DNA from: Bradyrhizobium icense
Lineage (GTDB): Bacteria > Pseudomonadota > Alphaproteobacteria > Rhizobiales > Xanthobacteraceae
Direction: 5' to 3'
Assembly (NCBI RefSeq): GCF_001693385.1
Contig: NZ_CP016428.1
Span: forward strand, 5,394,001 to 5,458,000
Length of the DNA stretch: 64,000 bases
Shown here: positions 39,006 through 47,870 of the stretch, one piece after another
Layout: each line of letters opens with the position of its first letter
Numbering within the stretch: position 1 is the stretch's first letter
The notes under the pieces: generated by a model
What the model saw: only the letters and a program-made list of their open reading frames with translations
What the model was told of the DNA's origin: nothing
The model's database searches: none
Program-made: the position numbers and the translations under genes

Positions 39006-40100
39006 TCAAGACGCCTCGAGCGCCCGACAATCCTCGGTTTTCCAGCCGATGGTGATCGCAGCCCCCGGCTTGGCCTGCACCACGCCTTCCGAATTCTGCA
39101 GCTTGATCACAAAATCATCATGGCCGCAGACCGAAGCCCGGATACGCACGTGGTCGCCCAGATAGATCACCTCCGCGATTTGCGCGCTGAAGACATTGGG
39201 CAGCGAACCCGGCGGCGGGTTCAGCTTCACGCGCTCCGGCCGCAACGACAGTATGGTCGGCCGGCCGACCGCCTCGACATTGATCGCCAGCGCTTGCACG
39301 TTGGCAGCGCCCGCAACCTCCACGTTGCAGGTCGCCCCATTCATCGCCACGACCTTGCCGTGCAGCCGGTTGTTCTCGCCGATGAACTGGGCGACGAAGG
39401 CGTTCTGCGGCCGCTCGTACAGCTCGGCGGGCGAGGCGAGCTGCTGGATAATGCCGTCGTTGAACACCGCTATGCGGTCGGACATGGTCAGAGCCTCGCT
39501 CTGGTCGTGCGTCACATAGACCACGGTGACGCCGAGATCCTCGTGGATATGCTTGATCTCGAGCTGCATCTGCTCGCGCAGCTGCTTGTCCAGCGCGCCG
39601 AGCGGCTCGTCCATCAGCACAAGCTTGGGATCGAAGATGAGGGCGCGGGCAAGCGCGACGCGCTGCTGCTGGCCGCCGGAAAGCTGACCCGGCCGGCGCT
39701 TGCCATAGGCGCCGAGCCGCACCATGTCGAGCGCCCGCTTGATCCTGGGCTCGATCTCCGCCTTGCCGAGCTTGCGGACCTTGAGTGGGAAGGCGAGGTT
39801 CTCCTCCACGGTCATGTGCGGAAAAAGCGCATAGTTCTGGAACACCATGCCGATGTCGCGCTTGTGCGGGGGCATGTTGCTGATCGAGCGCCCCTCCAAA
39901 AAAATCCGGCCCTGGGTGGGCACCTCGAAGCCGGCGAGCATCATGAGCGTGGTCGTCTTGCCGGAGCCGGAGGGTCCCAGCATGGTCAAGAACTCACCCC
40001 GGGTGATCGCCAAATTGAGGTTCTTAACGACCAGCGTTTCGCCGTCGTAGGTCTTCTGGATCTCGGAAAACTTCACAAAGGCATTGTTCGTGACTGGCAT
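39006..40100 (-). CDS. PotA-like ABC transporter ATPase (intact copy)
   Basis: A 364-residue ABC ATPase from ATG 40100 (MPVTNNAFVKFSEIQKTYDG). Walker A is [14 protein letters not shown], the signature is [20 protein letters not shown], Walker B is [12 protein letters not shown] and the switch histidine is in [18 protein letters not shown]-type C-terminal domain ends KTEDCRALEAS. It energises uptake by the PotBC-type permease. AGAGGG upstream supports the start; an in-frame extension to 40316 exists, and the right-hand copy shares some of that upstream sequence, so a longer protein is possible. It is the only undamaged ATPase in the window. Confidence 0.93.
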   Translation of the reverse strand: MPVTNNAFVKFSEIQKTYDGETLVVKNLNLAITRGEFLTMLGPSGSGKTTTLMMLAGFEVPTQGRIFLEGRSISNMPPHKRDIGMVFQNYALFPHMTVEENLAFPLKVRKLGKAEIEPRIKRALDMVRLGAYGKRRPGQLSGGQQQRVALARALIFDPKLVLMDEPLGALDKQLREQMQLEIKHIHEDLGVTVVYVTHDQSEALTMSDRIAVFNDGIIQQLASPAELYERPQNAFVAQFIGENNRLHGKVVAMNGATCNVEVAGAANVQALAINVEAVGRPTILSLRPERVKLNPPPGSLPNVFSAQIAEVIYLGDHVRIRASVCGHDDFVIKLQNSEGVVQAKPGAAITIGWKTEDCRALEAS

Positions 40101-40351
40101 CGACCCTCTTCGCTCTCCCTTGCGTCCTGGCCCTCCCGCTACCGCGGCGCCCGTCGATGACCAGACCACGATCTTCCTCTTGACGGATTGCAGCAGTTGC
40201 GTGCGCAGTCGCAATTGCAGGGATATGCATGCATGAGGCGTCTGCGGTTGACTCACTGTTTCCTCCACCTGCGTTTTTGACCTGGCGACCTTTCGACAAG
40301 GCCCCTTGTTCTTCACGGAAATATTATCCTTGCCCGCCAGCGCTGAATTCG

Positions 40352-40395
40352 ATCAATGTGGCCACCCCAGTAGCCGAAATCCTGCGCCATCTCAG
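40352..40395 (+). other. Recurring upstream motif, copy 2
   Basis: Plus-strand translation INVATPVAEILRHL, upstream of the left transporter operon. Together with the 60816 copy it shares a longer block (AAATATTATCC...AATTC...ATCAATGTGG against AAATGTTATCC...ATTTCATCAATGTGG). On the minus strand this includes TTGATC and GATAAT. They could be promoter elements, but the spacer (22 against 19 bases) is not conserved. Confidence 0.4.
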
Positions 40396-40980
40396 GCCAA
40401 TGCGAAGATTTATACTGGCCGCGTGTTCGGCTACGGAAATGCTAGTTTGAGCCATGCGCGAGATTGGACGCACGAGGCAGAGAGCACGGCGATTGATGAT
40501 AAACTAGAAACACTTGGTATAAGCGCTCAGAACTCGGAGAGCTCGCGAGTCGAAGCTTAACTGCAGACTGTTCTTACTCCATATGATAATGTCACCACCT
40601 CATCCGCCACAAGCAGGGCGCGAGGTCTCGTGCGGGCAACCGTTTTAAGCTGGGACTCATCATCGTCGGCTTGGCGCGAAAATCGCAAGATTGGTCCGAC
40701 GGATGTCCCTCAAAATGGGTTGCCCGCCAGAGATCGCGCAGCCGACGCATATGGTCCCAGGCAAGATCAAACTCAAGGCGCATGGCAAGAATAGCGCCTC
40801 TCCCCATATGACTTGTGCAGATAGGCGGCCGGATAATTCGCGAATGATAGGACTTTTGGCTGTTCAACATAGCGCGCAGAAGACGGCAGCGCCCAAGGAG
40901 GATGGAGACTCCGACCATTCGCCCAAGCGCGTGTGGCTCATCCGACCACCGCCTGACAAAGCCACGCCACCTTGAGCAAA
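40396..40980. other. Gene-free stretch upstream of the left transporter copy
   Basis: About 580 bases with no recognised gene. Short frames on both strands lack motifs. It separates the transporter copy from an IS481 scrap. Confidence 0.35.
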
Positions 40981-41105
40981 CAGCATCAGGAACTTCCACT
41001 ACGAACCCATGACCAGTTGCGCGGGCATCTGGCCGCCTTGGCGGACGCCTACAAGTTCGCCAAGCTCCTCCATACCCTCGGTAGCCTAAGAACCGAAACG
41101 CTTCT
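40981..41105 (+). mobile_element. IS481-family transposase scrap
   Basis: The frame QELPLRTHDQLRGHLAALAD followed by AYKFAKLLHTLGSLRTE matches the C-terminal tail of IS481 transposases (compare the 5.5-5.8 kb remnant). Only about 40 residues remain, abutting the 3' end of the next catabolic gene. Confidence 0.65.
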
Positions 41106-41142
41106 CCCGCGATCCCGTCCAATCGACCTTGGTTTTAAAGAG

Positions 41143-41931
41143 CTAGCGTCCGGTGAAGTTTGGTGCTCGTTTCTCCACGAAATGCGCGACTCCTTCCTTG
41201 TAATCTTCCGAAGTGCTGGCAGCCTTCATTTCCTTGTCAGCTAACGCGCATGCTTCGGCGAGCGACTGGAAATGCGAAAGGTAGATCTGCCGCTTGATTA
41301 CCGCGATTGAGCGCGGCGAGGCCGTAGTCACCAACTCGCGCGCGATTCCTTGCACCGTCGCAAGAAAGTTTTCTGCCGGCAGCGTGCGCACTAGGCCGAG
41401 GCGTTCCGCTTCCCGGGACTCGATGACGCGGGCCGAGCAAAGAAGGTCGAGTGCGTTCATCGTACCAATCAGGCGAGGGAGCATCCAGGATACACCGGCC
41501 TCGGCAATCAGGCCTCGTCTGGCGAAAGACGTAGTTAGCTTTGCACCTTCGGCCATATAGCGGAAATCGCCGAAAACTCCGAAGCACAGCGCGAATCCTG
41601 CGATCGGCCCGTTGATCGCCATGAAGATAGGCTTGGGCACGGCCAGCAGATAGGAGAATATCTGGTTAAAATTATCGGAGCTGCCCGCTAGATCCACGCC
41701 GTCGTCATCGCTCTGCTGGGGGATCAGAAGCGACATGTCGTACCCAGCGCAAAAGCCGCGCCCGGCCCCCGTGATCACGATCGCTCGGGTGTTGTCGTCA
41801 GCAGTTGCGGCGCTCAATGCGGCTCGTACTTCCGCCTCCATCTGGGGGGTCCAAGCGTTCAATCGATCTGGGCGATTGAACGTGATAGTCGCAACATAGT
41901 CGACAACCGAATAGAGGATTTCCTTGTACAT
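41143..41931 (-). CDS. Enoyl-CoA hydratase/isomerase family protein
   Basis: A 262-residue crotonase from ATG 41931 (MYKEILYSVVDYVATITFNR), preceded by AAGGAG. An ATG-like start at 41985 lacks such a site. It has the oxyanion segments GRGFCAGYDMSLL and INGPIAGFALCFGVFGDFRY, and RRGLIAEAGVSWMLPRLIG. The first catalytic glutamate position (GFEMAL-type in others) is replaced (GFALCF), while a glutamate is kept in LIAEAG. This pattern occurs in crotonases that are not standard hydratases. The gene is intact. It follows the broken CaiD/CoA-ligase locus in the same direction. Exact reaction unknown. Confidence 0.85.
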   Translation of the reverse strand: MYKEILYSVVDYVATITFNRPDRLNAWTPQMEAEVRAALSAATADDNTRAIVITGAGRGFCAGYDMSLLIPQQSDDDGVDLAGSSDNFNQIFSYLLAVPKPIFMAINGPIAGFALCFGVFGDFRYMAEGAKLTTSFARRGLIAEAGVSWMLPRLIGTMNALDLLCSARVIESREAERLGLVRTLPAENFLATVQGIARELVTTASPRSIAVIKRQIYLSHFQSLAEACALADKEMKAASTSEDYKEGVAHFVEKRAPNFTGR

Positions 41932-42059
41932 TATTGCTCCTTTCCATTGCATCTCGAGGCTGGCTAGGTCTGCCAATATCGACACCTCACGTGAGTCGGC
42001 AGCGCTATTCTAAGTCGACGTACCACTCAATCACTTTGCCCATAGCTCGAACCTCGACA

Positions 42060-42320
42060 ATCGTGCATTTCGCCTTTACTTCGCGCAGCGCCTGCAGCGC
42101 CACAGTTAGCGTCGGTTGCCTCGCCGCTTGCCGCCGCTTTGAGGTCCCAGCCGGCGCAGAAGAACTTGTCACCCGGGTCTTGAGGATGGTGACGCGCAGG
42201 TCCTGATCATCGCCTAACGCCTTGAAGGTCTCGCCTATCAGCCGCGAGGCTTTGGGGTCGATCGGTTGAGCGTGACTTCGACGATCGCGCCGTGGGTGGT
42301 GATGGCGTCGGCCGTTCTTC
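42060..42320 (-). pseudogene. CaiD-like crotonobetainyl-CoA hydratase, N-terminal remnant
   Basis: Frames following the CoA-ligase give ITTHGAIVEVTLNR, PKASRLIGETFKALGDDQDL, RVTILKT and, after a frameshift, a stretch equivalent to DKFFCAGWDLKAAASGEAT. This corresponds to the N-terminal 80 residues of CaiD-type hydratases, including the oxyanion-hole AGWDLKAA. The remainder of the gene is gone. It directly follows the ADP-forming CoA ligase, the usual partner in carnitine/crotonobetaine CoA-ester pathways. Confidence 0.6.
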
Positions 42321-42952
42321 CTTCTTCTGTCCAAGCACCAGCAGCGCGTTGGCAATCCAAGCGCCCTGCCCCTCGGCGCAGACGATCACGGGATTGATGT
42401 CCAGTTCCTCGATCTTGCCTGCGTTCTGCTGGACGAAGGCGGCGATGCCGAAAATCGCCTCGACGGCGGCGGTGAGATCGGCCTCCGGCCGGCCGCGATA
42501 GCCTTCGAATAGCGGGAAAGCCTTCAGACTTCGCAATGCCGCTTCGATGTCGGCGCGGGTGGCCGGCAGCATTAGAGTGACGCTGTCGCGTAAAAGCTCC
42601 ACCAGCACGCCGCCGCTGCCCAGCGTCATCACAGGACCGAACATCGAATCGCGGGTGAAGCCGACGATGAGTTCGGCGACTGCGCCGCGCACCATGCGCT
42701 CGACATAGAGAGCGTTGCCGATCTTCAGCAGGTCGTGTGCGGCCGCGCTAACCGATTCGGCGTCGTTTAGGTTCAACCGTACGGCGCCCAGCTCGATTTT
42801 GTGAGCGACGCCGAGCGCCTTCAGTGCAACCGGGAAACCGAGCGCCGTCGCGGAGATCGCCGCCTCCACCGGATCGGCCCGGACGGTCACTTCAAATTCC
42901 CCCACCTGTGGTCGCGCAAACTCCCCCACCTGTGGAGCAGGACAAGAGGTTA

Positions 42953-43723
42953 TTAGGTTGACTGGGTTTTGCGTGCAAGGGCTTCGGCGGCTTCCTTGAG
43001 GCGGTAGCTGCGGCCGTCGAACTCGAGCAGATGGCAATGGTGCATGAGGCGGTCAAGGATCGTCGTGCTCATGGTGTTGTCGCGGAGATAAGCGCCCCAA
43101 TCCTGCACGACGCGATTGGACGTGACGATGACGCTGCGGTGCAATTTGTAGCGTTGATGGATCAGAGTCTGCAGCAAAGCGCCAGCTTCGTCGGGGATGG
43201 TGCGAGCGAGGAACAGATCGTCAAGCACAAGCAGATCGCAGTCAAAGATGCTGCGCAGTCGCGCTTCGCGCTGAGCGGCGGGGCTGAGGGCGTAACGGTG
43301 AAAGAAGTCATCGGCCTCGAGATACTGGACCTTGTGGCCTTGCAGGATGGCCTGGTAGGCGACGGCCTTGGCCACGTGCGACTTTCCGGTGCCGGGCTTG
43401 CCAATGAGCAGAGCGTTTTCACCGACGGCGACAAATTTCAGCGCATGCAGCTGGAAGCAGGCCTGACGCGGCAGTTTGGGATTGAAGGACCAGTCGAACT
43501 CCGCGAGCGTGAGCTTCTCTTCGAGCCCAGATTGCTGGTAGCGGCGAGCGATGAGACGGGACTGACGACGATCGAGTTCGTCCTGCAGGAGCAGGCAGAA
43601 GGTCTCGAGGAACGGTTGGCTGGCGCCCTGGGCCTGCAGGACCCGGGTCTCGAGCGTGTCGCGTATGCCCGACAGCCGCAACTGTCGTAGGCAGCGATCG
43701 ATTTCTGGCAAGGTCATGGTCAT
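42953..43723 (-). CDS. istB: IS21 helper ATPase IstB (element 2)
   Basis: A 256-residue AAA+ ATPase with Walker A in LLIGKPGTGKSHVAKAVAYQ and Walker B in CDLLVLDDLFLARTIPDEAG, plus the IstB-type segment RQACFQLHALKFVAVGENAL. Its ATG overlaps the istA stop by four bases, indicating translational coupling. It assists IstA in strand transfer and target choice. Normal length, no lesion. Confidence 0.95.
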   Translation of the reverse strand: MTMTLPEIDRCLRQLRLSGIRDTLETRVLQAQGASQPFLETFCLLLQDELDRRQSRLIARRYQQSGLEEKLTLAEFDWSFNPKLPRQACFQLHALKFVAVGENALLIGKPGTGKSHVAKAVAYQAILQGHKVQYLEADDFFHRYALSPAAQREARLRSIFDCDLLVLDDLFLARTIPDEAGALLQTLIHQRYKLHRSVIVTSNRVVQDWGAYLRDNTMSTTILDRLMHHCHLLEFDGRSYRLKEAAEALARKTQST

Positions 43724-45480
43724 TCCGAAGGATCTCCTGTGGAGGTTGAAAGGCGGAGTTGATCGGCAATCAAGGTCTCGGCAGGAGCGCTCGCGTCGGC
43801 GGAGCTGGCCGGGGTTGCGGAGACGACGCGAGCGCGGTTTGGTGCACGCTGATCATCGCCGGTGTTGATGGGCCGGCTCTCGTTGCTGGCACGGTTCTGG
43901 GCGCCGAGGCGAAAGAGATCGCCGTATTCGGCCGCGGGACGGATCAGTGCATGATCCTGCGTCAGCGGCAGCGTGAGTTGTGGTGCTTGATCAAGGTGCT
44001 CGAGCGCCTGCTCGAACAATCGCTCGACGAGGGCGCGCACCTGTTTGTAGCGATGGATGTGATGACGCACCGCGTGATCGCAGGCCTGTTCGACGAGCCG
44101 GGCGGGATACTTCTTCGCAAGTCCGACAATGCCCCACATCGCGCGTTGCCCGACGCGGCCTTCGGTGTCGAACAGGCGCTGACAGAGCGCCTTCGCTTGC
44201 GGTCCGATGTCGCCGGCGCTTGCCAGCAGGAAGCCGGTCTGACGGGATGGATTGAACGGGCGCTCCTTGTCCGGCAGTTTGAGCGAACCCGGCCGTGCGG
44301 CGCGGGCATGAACGCGCAGCAGCGCCTGGGTGCTGCGGTCGCGGATCTCGATCGTGCTCTCGTAGAGGCGGACCACGACCTGGCTGCCGATCGGCGCGGG
44401 GCGTGCGGCGTAGTCGCTATGATCCACCCGCACGGTGGTGTCGTCATAGACGGTGCGCACGAGCTCGGAGAAATAACGGAAGCCGGTCGCGGGCAATGGC
44501 TGCAGATGCGGCTTCTCCTCCTGGAACATGGCCTCGACCTGACGCCTGGTGCTGCCATGAATGCGTTTGGAAGCCCAGTTCGTCTCCCAGTGCTCCAGAA
44601 ACCCGTTCTGAGCCTCGAGTGACTCGAAGCGCCGCCCGGCGAGCGCGGTGCCCTGGGTGTGCTGGATCGCGTTCTCCACGGTCCCCTTGCGGTTCGGGTC
44701 CCGCACCCGTGCCGGATCGGCCACGACGCCGTAATGCGCGAGCACCGCGCCGTAGAGCCGGTTGAGCTCGGGCTCGTACAGGTCGGGCGTGATGACGCCT
44801 TCCTTGAGATTATCGAGCACGACATAGCCGGCGGCGCCGCCGAAATACCGGAAAGCCTCTTCGTGGAGCTGTGCCCAGATCTGCTGGCTCGACTTCCAGA
44901 CCACCCGCCGGAAGCTGCGCCGCGAGTAGCGCAGGGTCATCACGAACAGGCGCGGCCGGCGGTAACGACCGCTCTTCGGATCACGGGTCAGCGCGCCTTC
45001 GCCATAATCGACCTGAGCTTCCTCGCCGGGGGCAAACTCGAGACGGTCAAACTGTTGGGGATCGCTGTGGCGCAAGGCGCGCACGAAACGCTTGACGCTC
45101 TCATAGCTCGCCGTGAAGCCGAACTGGTCTACCAGATCCTGGTAGATCGCCTGCGCATTGCGCTTCAGACGGACCTGCTGTTCGATCCATTCCCGATGCG
45201 GTTCACAGGCGGAGCGGGCGAAATCAAACGACTTGGCGGCCACCGTCGCTCCGATAGCCGGCGGTCGCGGAGGTGGGGGAGTTTGGCCATCGGCGGCCTC
45301 GGAGCCGGCGGTCACCCCGGGGGAATTTGCCTCCGCCGCTCGCCGGGACATGAAAATCGCCTGGTAGCGCCGGATCGTCTTGCGGTCGATCCCCGTCAGC
45401 CGCTGGATCTCTCGTTGGCTCGTCTGGCGCTCAAGTAACGTAAATACGGTGCTTTGCAGGTGCGGCTTCAAGACGTTCAA
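43720..45480 (-). CDS. istA: IS21 transposase IstA (element 2)
   Basis: A 586-residue IstA transposase. It has an N-terminal helix-turn-helix (LERQTSQREIQRLTGIDRKT), a proline-rich linker and a DDE core with residues in EEAQVDYGEGAL, GYVVLDNLKEGV and DPNRKGTVENAIQHTQG. A long C-terminal domain follows. It is distinct from the IstA at 11-13 kb. The frame is complete. Confidence 0.94.
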   Translation of the reverse strand: MNVLKPHLQSTVFTLLERQTSQREIQRLTGIDRKTIRRYQAIFMSRRAAEANSPGVTAGSEAADGQTPPPPRPPAIGATVAAKSFDFARSACEPHREWIEQQVRLKRNAQAIYQDLVDQFGFTASYESVKRFVRALRHSDPQQFDRLEFAPGEEAQVDYGEGALTRDPKSGRYRRPRLFVMTLRYSRRSFRRVVWKSSQQIWAQLHEEAFRYFGGAAGYVVLDNLKEGVITPDLYEPELNRLYGAVLAHYGVVADPARVRDPNRKGTVENAIQHTQGTALAGRRFESLEAQNGFLEHWETNWASKRIHGSTRRQVEAMFQEEKPHLQPLPATGFRYFSELVRTVYDDTTVRVDHSDYAARPAPIGSQVVVRLYESTIEIRDRSTQALLRVHARAARPGSLKLPDKERPFNPSRQTGFLLASAGDIGPQAKALCQRLFDTEGRVGQRAMWGIVGLAKKYPARLVEQACDHAVRHHIHRYKQVRALVERLFEQALEHLDQAPQLTLPLTQDHALIRPAAEYGDLFRLGAQNRASNESRPINTGDDQRAPNRARVVSATPASSADASAPAETLIADQLRLSTSTGDPSE

Positions 45481-47109
45481 CTCCCCGTCCCCTCTTCCCT
45501 AAAAGGGGGCGAAAATAAACGTCCTGCTACGCGCTTGGCGGCCGATCAGCCGCCCAGCCAGGCGGAATCAGGTGGGGGAGTTTGAGGTGACCACACCCGG
45601 GGGATTTTGACCGACCGTCGGGGTCGGCGACGCGCGCACCCTTAGGCACGGAGCACCCCGCCTCGATCAATTGCGCCTTCGCCTCGGCCTCATCGAGCGT
45701 GACATGATAGCGTGAAGGCGCGCCGGCAGCCGACGTGTCGACTGGTTGCGCCTGTGGCTTGCGCCAGGCCCAGCCGACGAAGGCGGCCGCCTCGGCGGCA
45801 TCCATCGCTTCCGACATGCCTTGCAGTGGCACCATGCCGCTATCCATCGGTCCGCAGGTATACTCTTCAGGCATGTTTTCGGGCAGCGAGGAGACGATCA
45901 GCCCTGCGCCTTGTTACTCTTCAGTGCCGATTCAAAGGCGCGTACGAGCGTCGACCTGTCGCTGTTCGAGCAGCGGTCGGAACGCGGGAAGTCGAGCACC
46001 AGCACGTTGAGGTCGAAGCCACCCGACACCATAGCGGTGTAGGTCTCGATCAACGCCGGCTCGTTGTAGTAGGTGAAGGTGTTGTGGTCGAGCGGATTGG
46101 CCACCGCGACCAGTGGTGCTGGTCGGTGAGGCGCGGGAAATGCACAAACGCCCTTCCGCGCTGTCGGCCATCACCGAGGCTTCGCCACCCGAGGCGCTCA
46201 TCGACGACAGCCGGTTGCCGGGCAGAGGTCCGGTCACGTGCAAGAGCTTGAGCGCTTCGATGAATGATGGAATAGAATCGACGCGGGCGGTGCCGAGCCG
46301 CTTCAGAAAAGCGCCGGAAGCAGCGTCCGAGCCGGCAAGAGAGGCGGTGTGTGACACCGTCGCTAGTCTTGCCTGCTCGGGGCGGCCGAGCTTCATCGCG
46401 ATGATGGGCTTCTTCAACTCGCGCGCTCTGGCTGCCAGCATTTCGAAACCTGAAACCGAATCGAAGGCCTCGATATGCAAGCCGACCGCGGTGACGCGCT
46501 CGTCCTCGATCAGACCGAGGCCCAAATCGGAGAGGCCGGTCTGCGCGTGGTTGCCTGCGGTCACCAGGAAGGCGATCGGAAGGCCACGCTTCTGCATCGT
46601 CATATTGACGGCAATGCTGCCCGACTGTGTAACGATGGCGACGCCACGACCGCTCTCTGCTAGTCTGATACCGCCATGCTGGTCCGGCAACAAAACCGCC
46701 CCGTCGGCATAGTTGATCAGGCCATAGCAGTTCGGGCCGATGATCGGCATCTGGCCGGCGGCAGCGACAAGCTCGGCCTGCAGCCGCTCGCCGTTCTCGT
46801 CATTGGTTTCGGCTTCTAGGAAGCCTGCGGCAAAGCACACGGCACCGCCGGCACCGCGCTCGGCTAGCGCCTGGATCACCTCGATGGTCAGGTGCCGGTT
46901 GACCCCGACAAAGGCGGCATCCGGCACACCCGGAAGATCGGCCACGGTGCGATAGGCCTTGCGGCCGGCAACCTCCTCCTTTGTCGGATGCACCGGCCAG
47001 ATCTCGCCGCTAAAGCCCATCTTGATCGATTGCGCCACAACAGTGGCCGCCTGCCGGCCGCCAAAAACGGCGATCGATTTCGGACGCAGCAGACGTTCCA
47101 GTTTACGCA

Positions 47110-47285
47110 TTAATCGCTCCGGCAATCGGCGCACGAGCGCCCGCGGGATGATGTGGCGCTGGATTTCCGAGGTACTTTGCCTGACGCGCTCGGCGCCGGC
47201 ATCGCGTCAAAGGCGCTCCAGCGGCAGTTCGCGCAAAAGTCCCGTGCCACTGAGAATCTGGATCAAGGGGGGAGTCTGCCGTACC
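47110..47285 (-). pseudogene. Acyl-CoA dehydrogenase C-terminal scrap
   Basis: Just upstream of the CoA-synthetase start, the minus strand reads LIQILSGTGLLRELPLERL and then, after a frameshift and stop, STSEIQRHII. This is the characteristic end of acyl-CoA dehydrogenases (GTSEIQRNII). Only the last 50 or so residues are visible. Confidence 0.5.
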
Positions 47286-47460
47286 CGACATGCGGTCGCC
47301 GCCCTTCTTTGCGTCAAGGGATTACCGAATTCACACTCGGCTTCCGAATGCGCGCTTCTTCCTGAAGTGCCTCCGATCCAGGAAGCGCTGCCTCGAGGAA
47401 GTCTGAAATCTGCTTCGGGGCTCCGAGACAAACGGATTTTGGTCAAGCGAACTCTCGATC

Positions 47461-47498
47461 CCTACAACCGCGCAGGTGATGAACACCTCGCAGATCAT
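47461..47498 (-). pseudogene. BKACE N-terminal scrap
   Basis: The minus strand from ATG 47498 reads MICEVFITCAVVG, nearly the same as MISEVFITCAVTG at the start of the 3.3-4.2 kb BKACE. It is preceded by a similar GAGAGGAAAAGC ribosome site. It breaks off after about 13 codons, marking a lost further copy of the BKACE operon. The recurring upstream motif lies 100 bases further on. Confidence 0.6.
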
Positions 47499-47601
47499 TC
47501 TGAGCTTTTCCTCTCGCTTGCACCGTGATCTGTCTTAAGTCGGCTAGACCCCGGGGACAGCTTTTATCGCGCAATAGGTGTACCGCGCGCGGGATCTTAA
47601 T

Positions 47602-47646
47602 TTGACGAAAATGGGCGTTCGCGTAGCAGAAATACTGCGCGCCATC
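47602..47646 (+). other. Recurring upstream motif, copy 3
   Basis: Plus-strand translation LTKMGVRVAEILRAI, upstream of the BKACE scrap. It shares VAEILR with the other copies through different codons (GCAGAAATACTGCGC here, GCCGAAATCCTGCGC elsewhere). The frame remains open for about 60 codons but shows no further similarity. Confidence 0.4.
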
Positions 47647-47870
47647 GTCAAAGCGCGAGGCTTTTTATCTGGTCAGCGTTTGCGCCCACGCAAGCAAGCC
47701 GCGCGATATCATCCGGGTTTGGAACGCCTCAGGTTCGCACGCCGCCCTAATGCTGGATAAACGCATTCGGATAAGATCATTGCGCCACGTGAGGCGCAGG
47801 CTCACGCCTGGGCCGCGATGTCAGCGCAGCTCAAGCAGAATGCGCTCACTCTAACTACACGCTCCTCAAC

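Larger units (their letters stand above)
42891..45610 (-). mobile_element. IS21-family insertion sequence 2 (about 2.7 kb)
   Basis: It contains istA and istB in overlapping order on the minus strand. Ends are related inverted sequences: TTCAAATTCCCCCACCTGTG at the left, and TCAAAATCCCCCGGGTGTGG reading in from the right. Further internal AAACTCCCCCACCTG repeats occur at both ends. No clean target duplication is visible; the inverted string GACGGTC flanks both sides instead. Both genes are open. The insertion splits the acyl-CoA synthetase gene at the start of its ATP-grasp domain. It differs from the IS21 element at 10-13 kb. Confidence 0.88.
42265..47110 (-). pseudogene. ADP-forming acyl-CoA synthetase, interrupted by IS21
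   Basis: The gene starts at ATG 47110 (MRKLERLLRPKSIAVFGGRQ, GGAG six bases upstream). It encodes a CoA-binding domain and ligase domains (IIGPNCYGLINYADG, VAIVTQSGSIAVNM, VSHTASLAGSDAASGAF). About 30 bases are missing near 46120, causing a frameshift. The linker and start of the ATP-grasp domain (LDEAEAKAQLIEAGCSVPKG) reach the IS21 edge at about 45610. Beyond the IS, from 42890, the rest follows: FPVALKALGVAHKIELGAVR and KIEELDINPVIVC. The family makes acyl-CoA from acid, ATP and CoA, releasing ADP. With both lesions the gene cannot make a whole enzyme. Confidence 0.85.

Noticed and set aside
38934..40160. Long plus-strand open frame of 408 residues
   Set aside because: It is antisense to the intact PotA gene with its Walker and signature motifs; high GC keeps the opposite strand open. 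The same happens at 59313-60683.
42891..45610. Target-site duplication for the second IS21 element
   Set aside because: No identical direct repeat was found at the two edges; only an inverted GACGGTC is shared, which is not a duplication.
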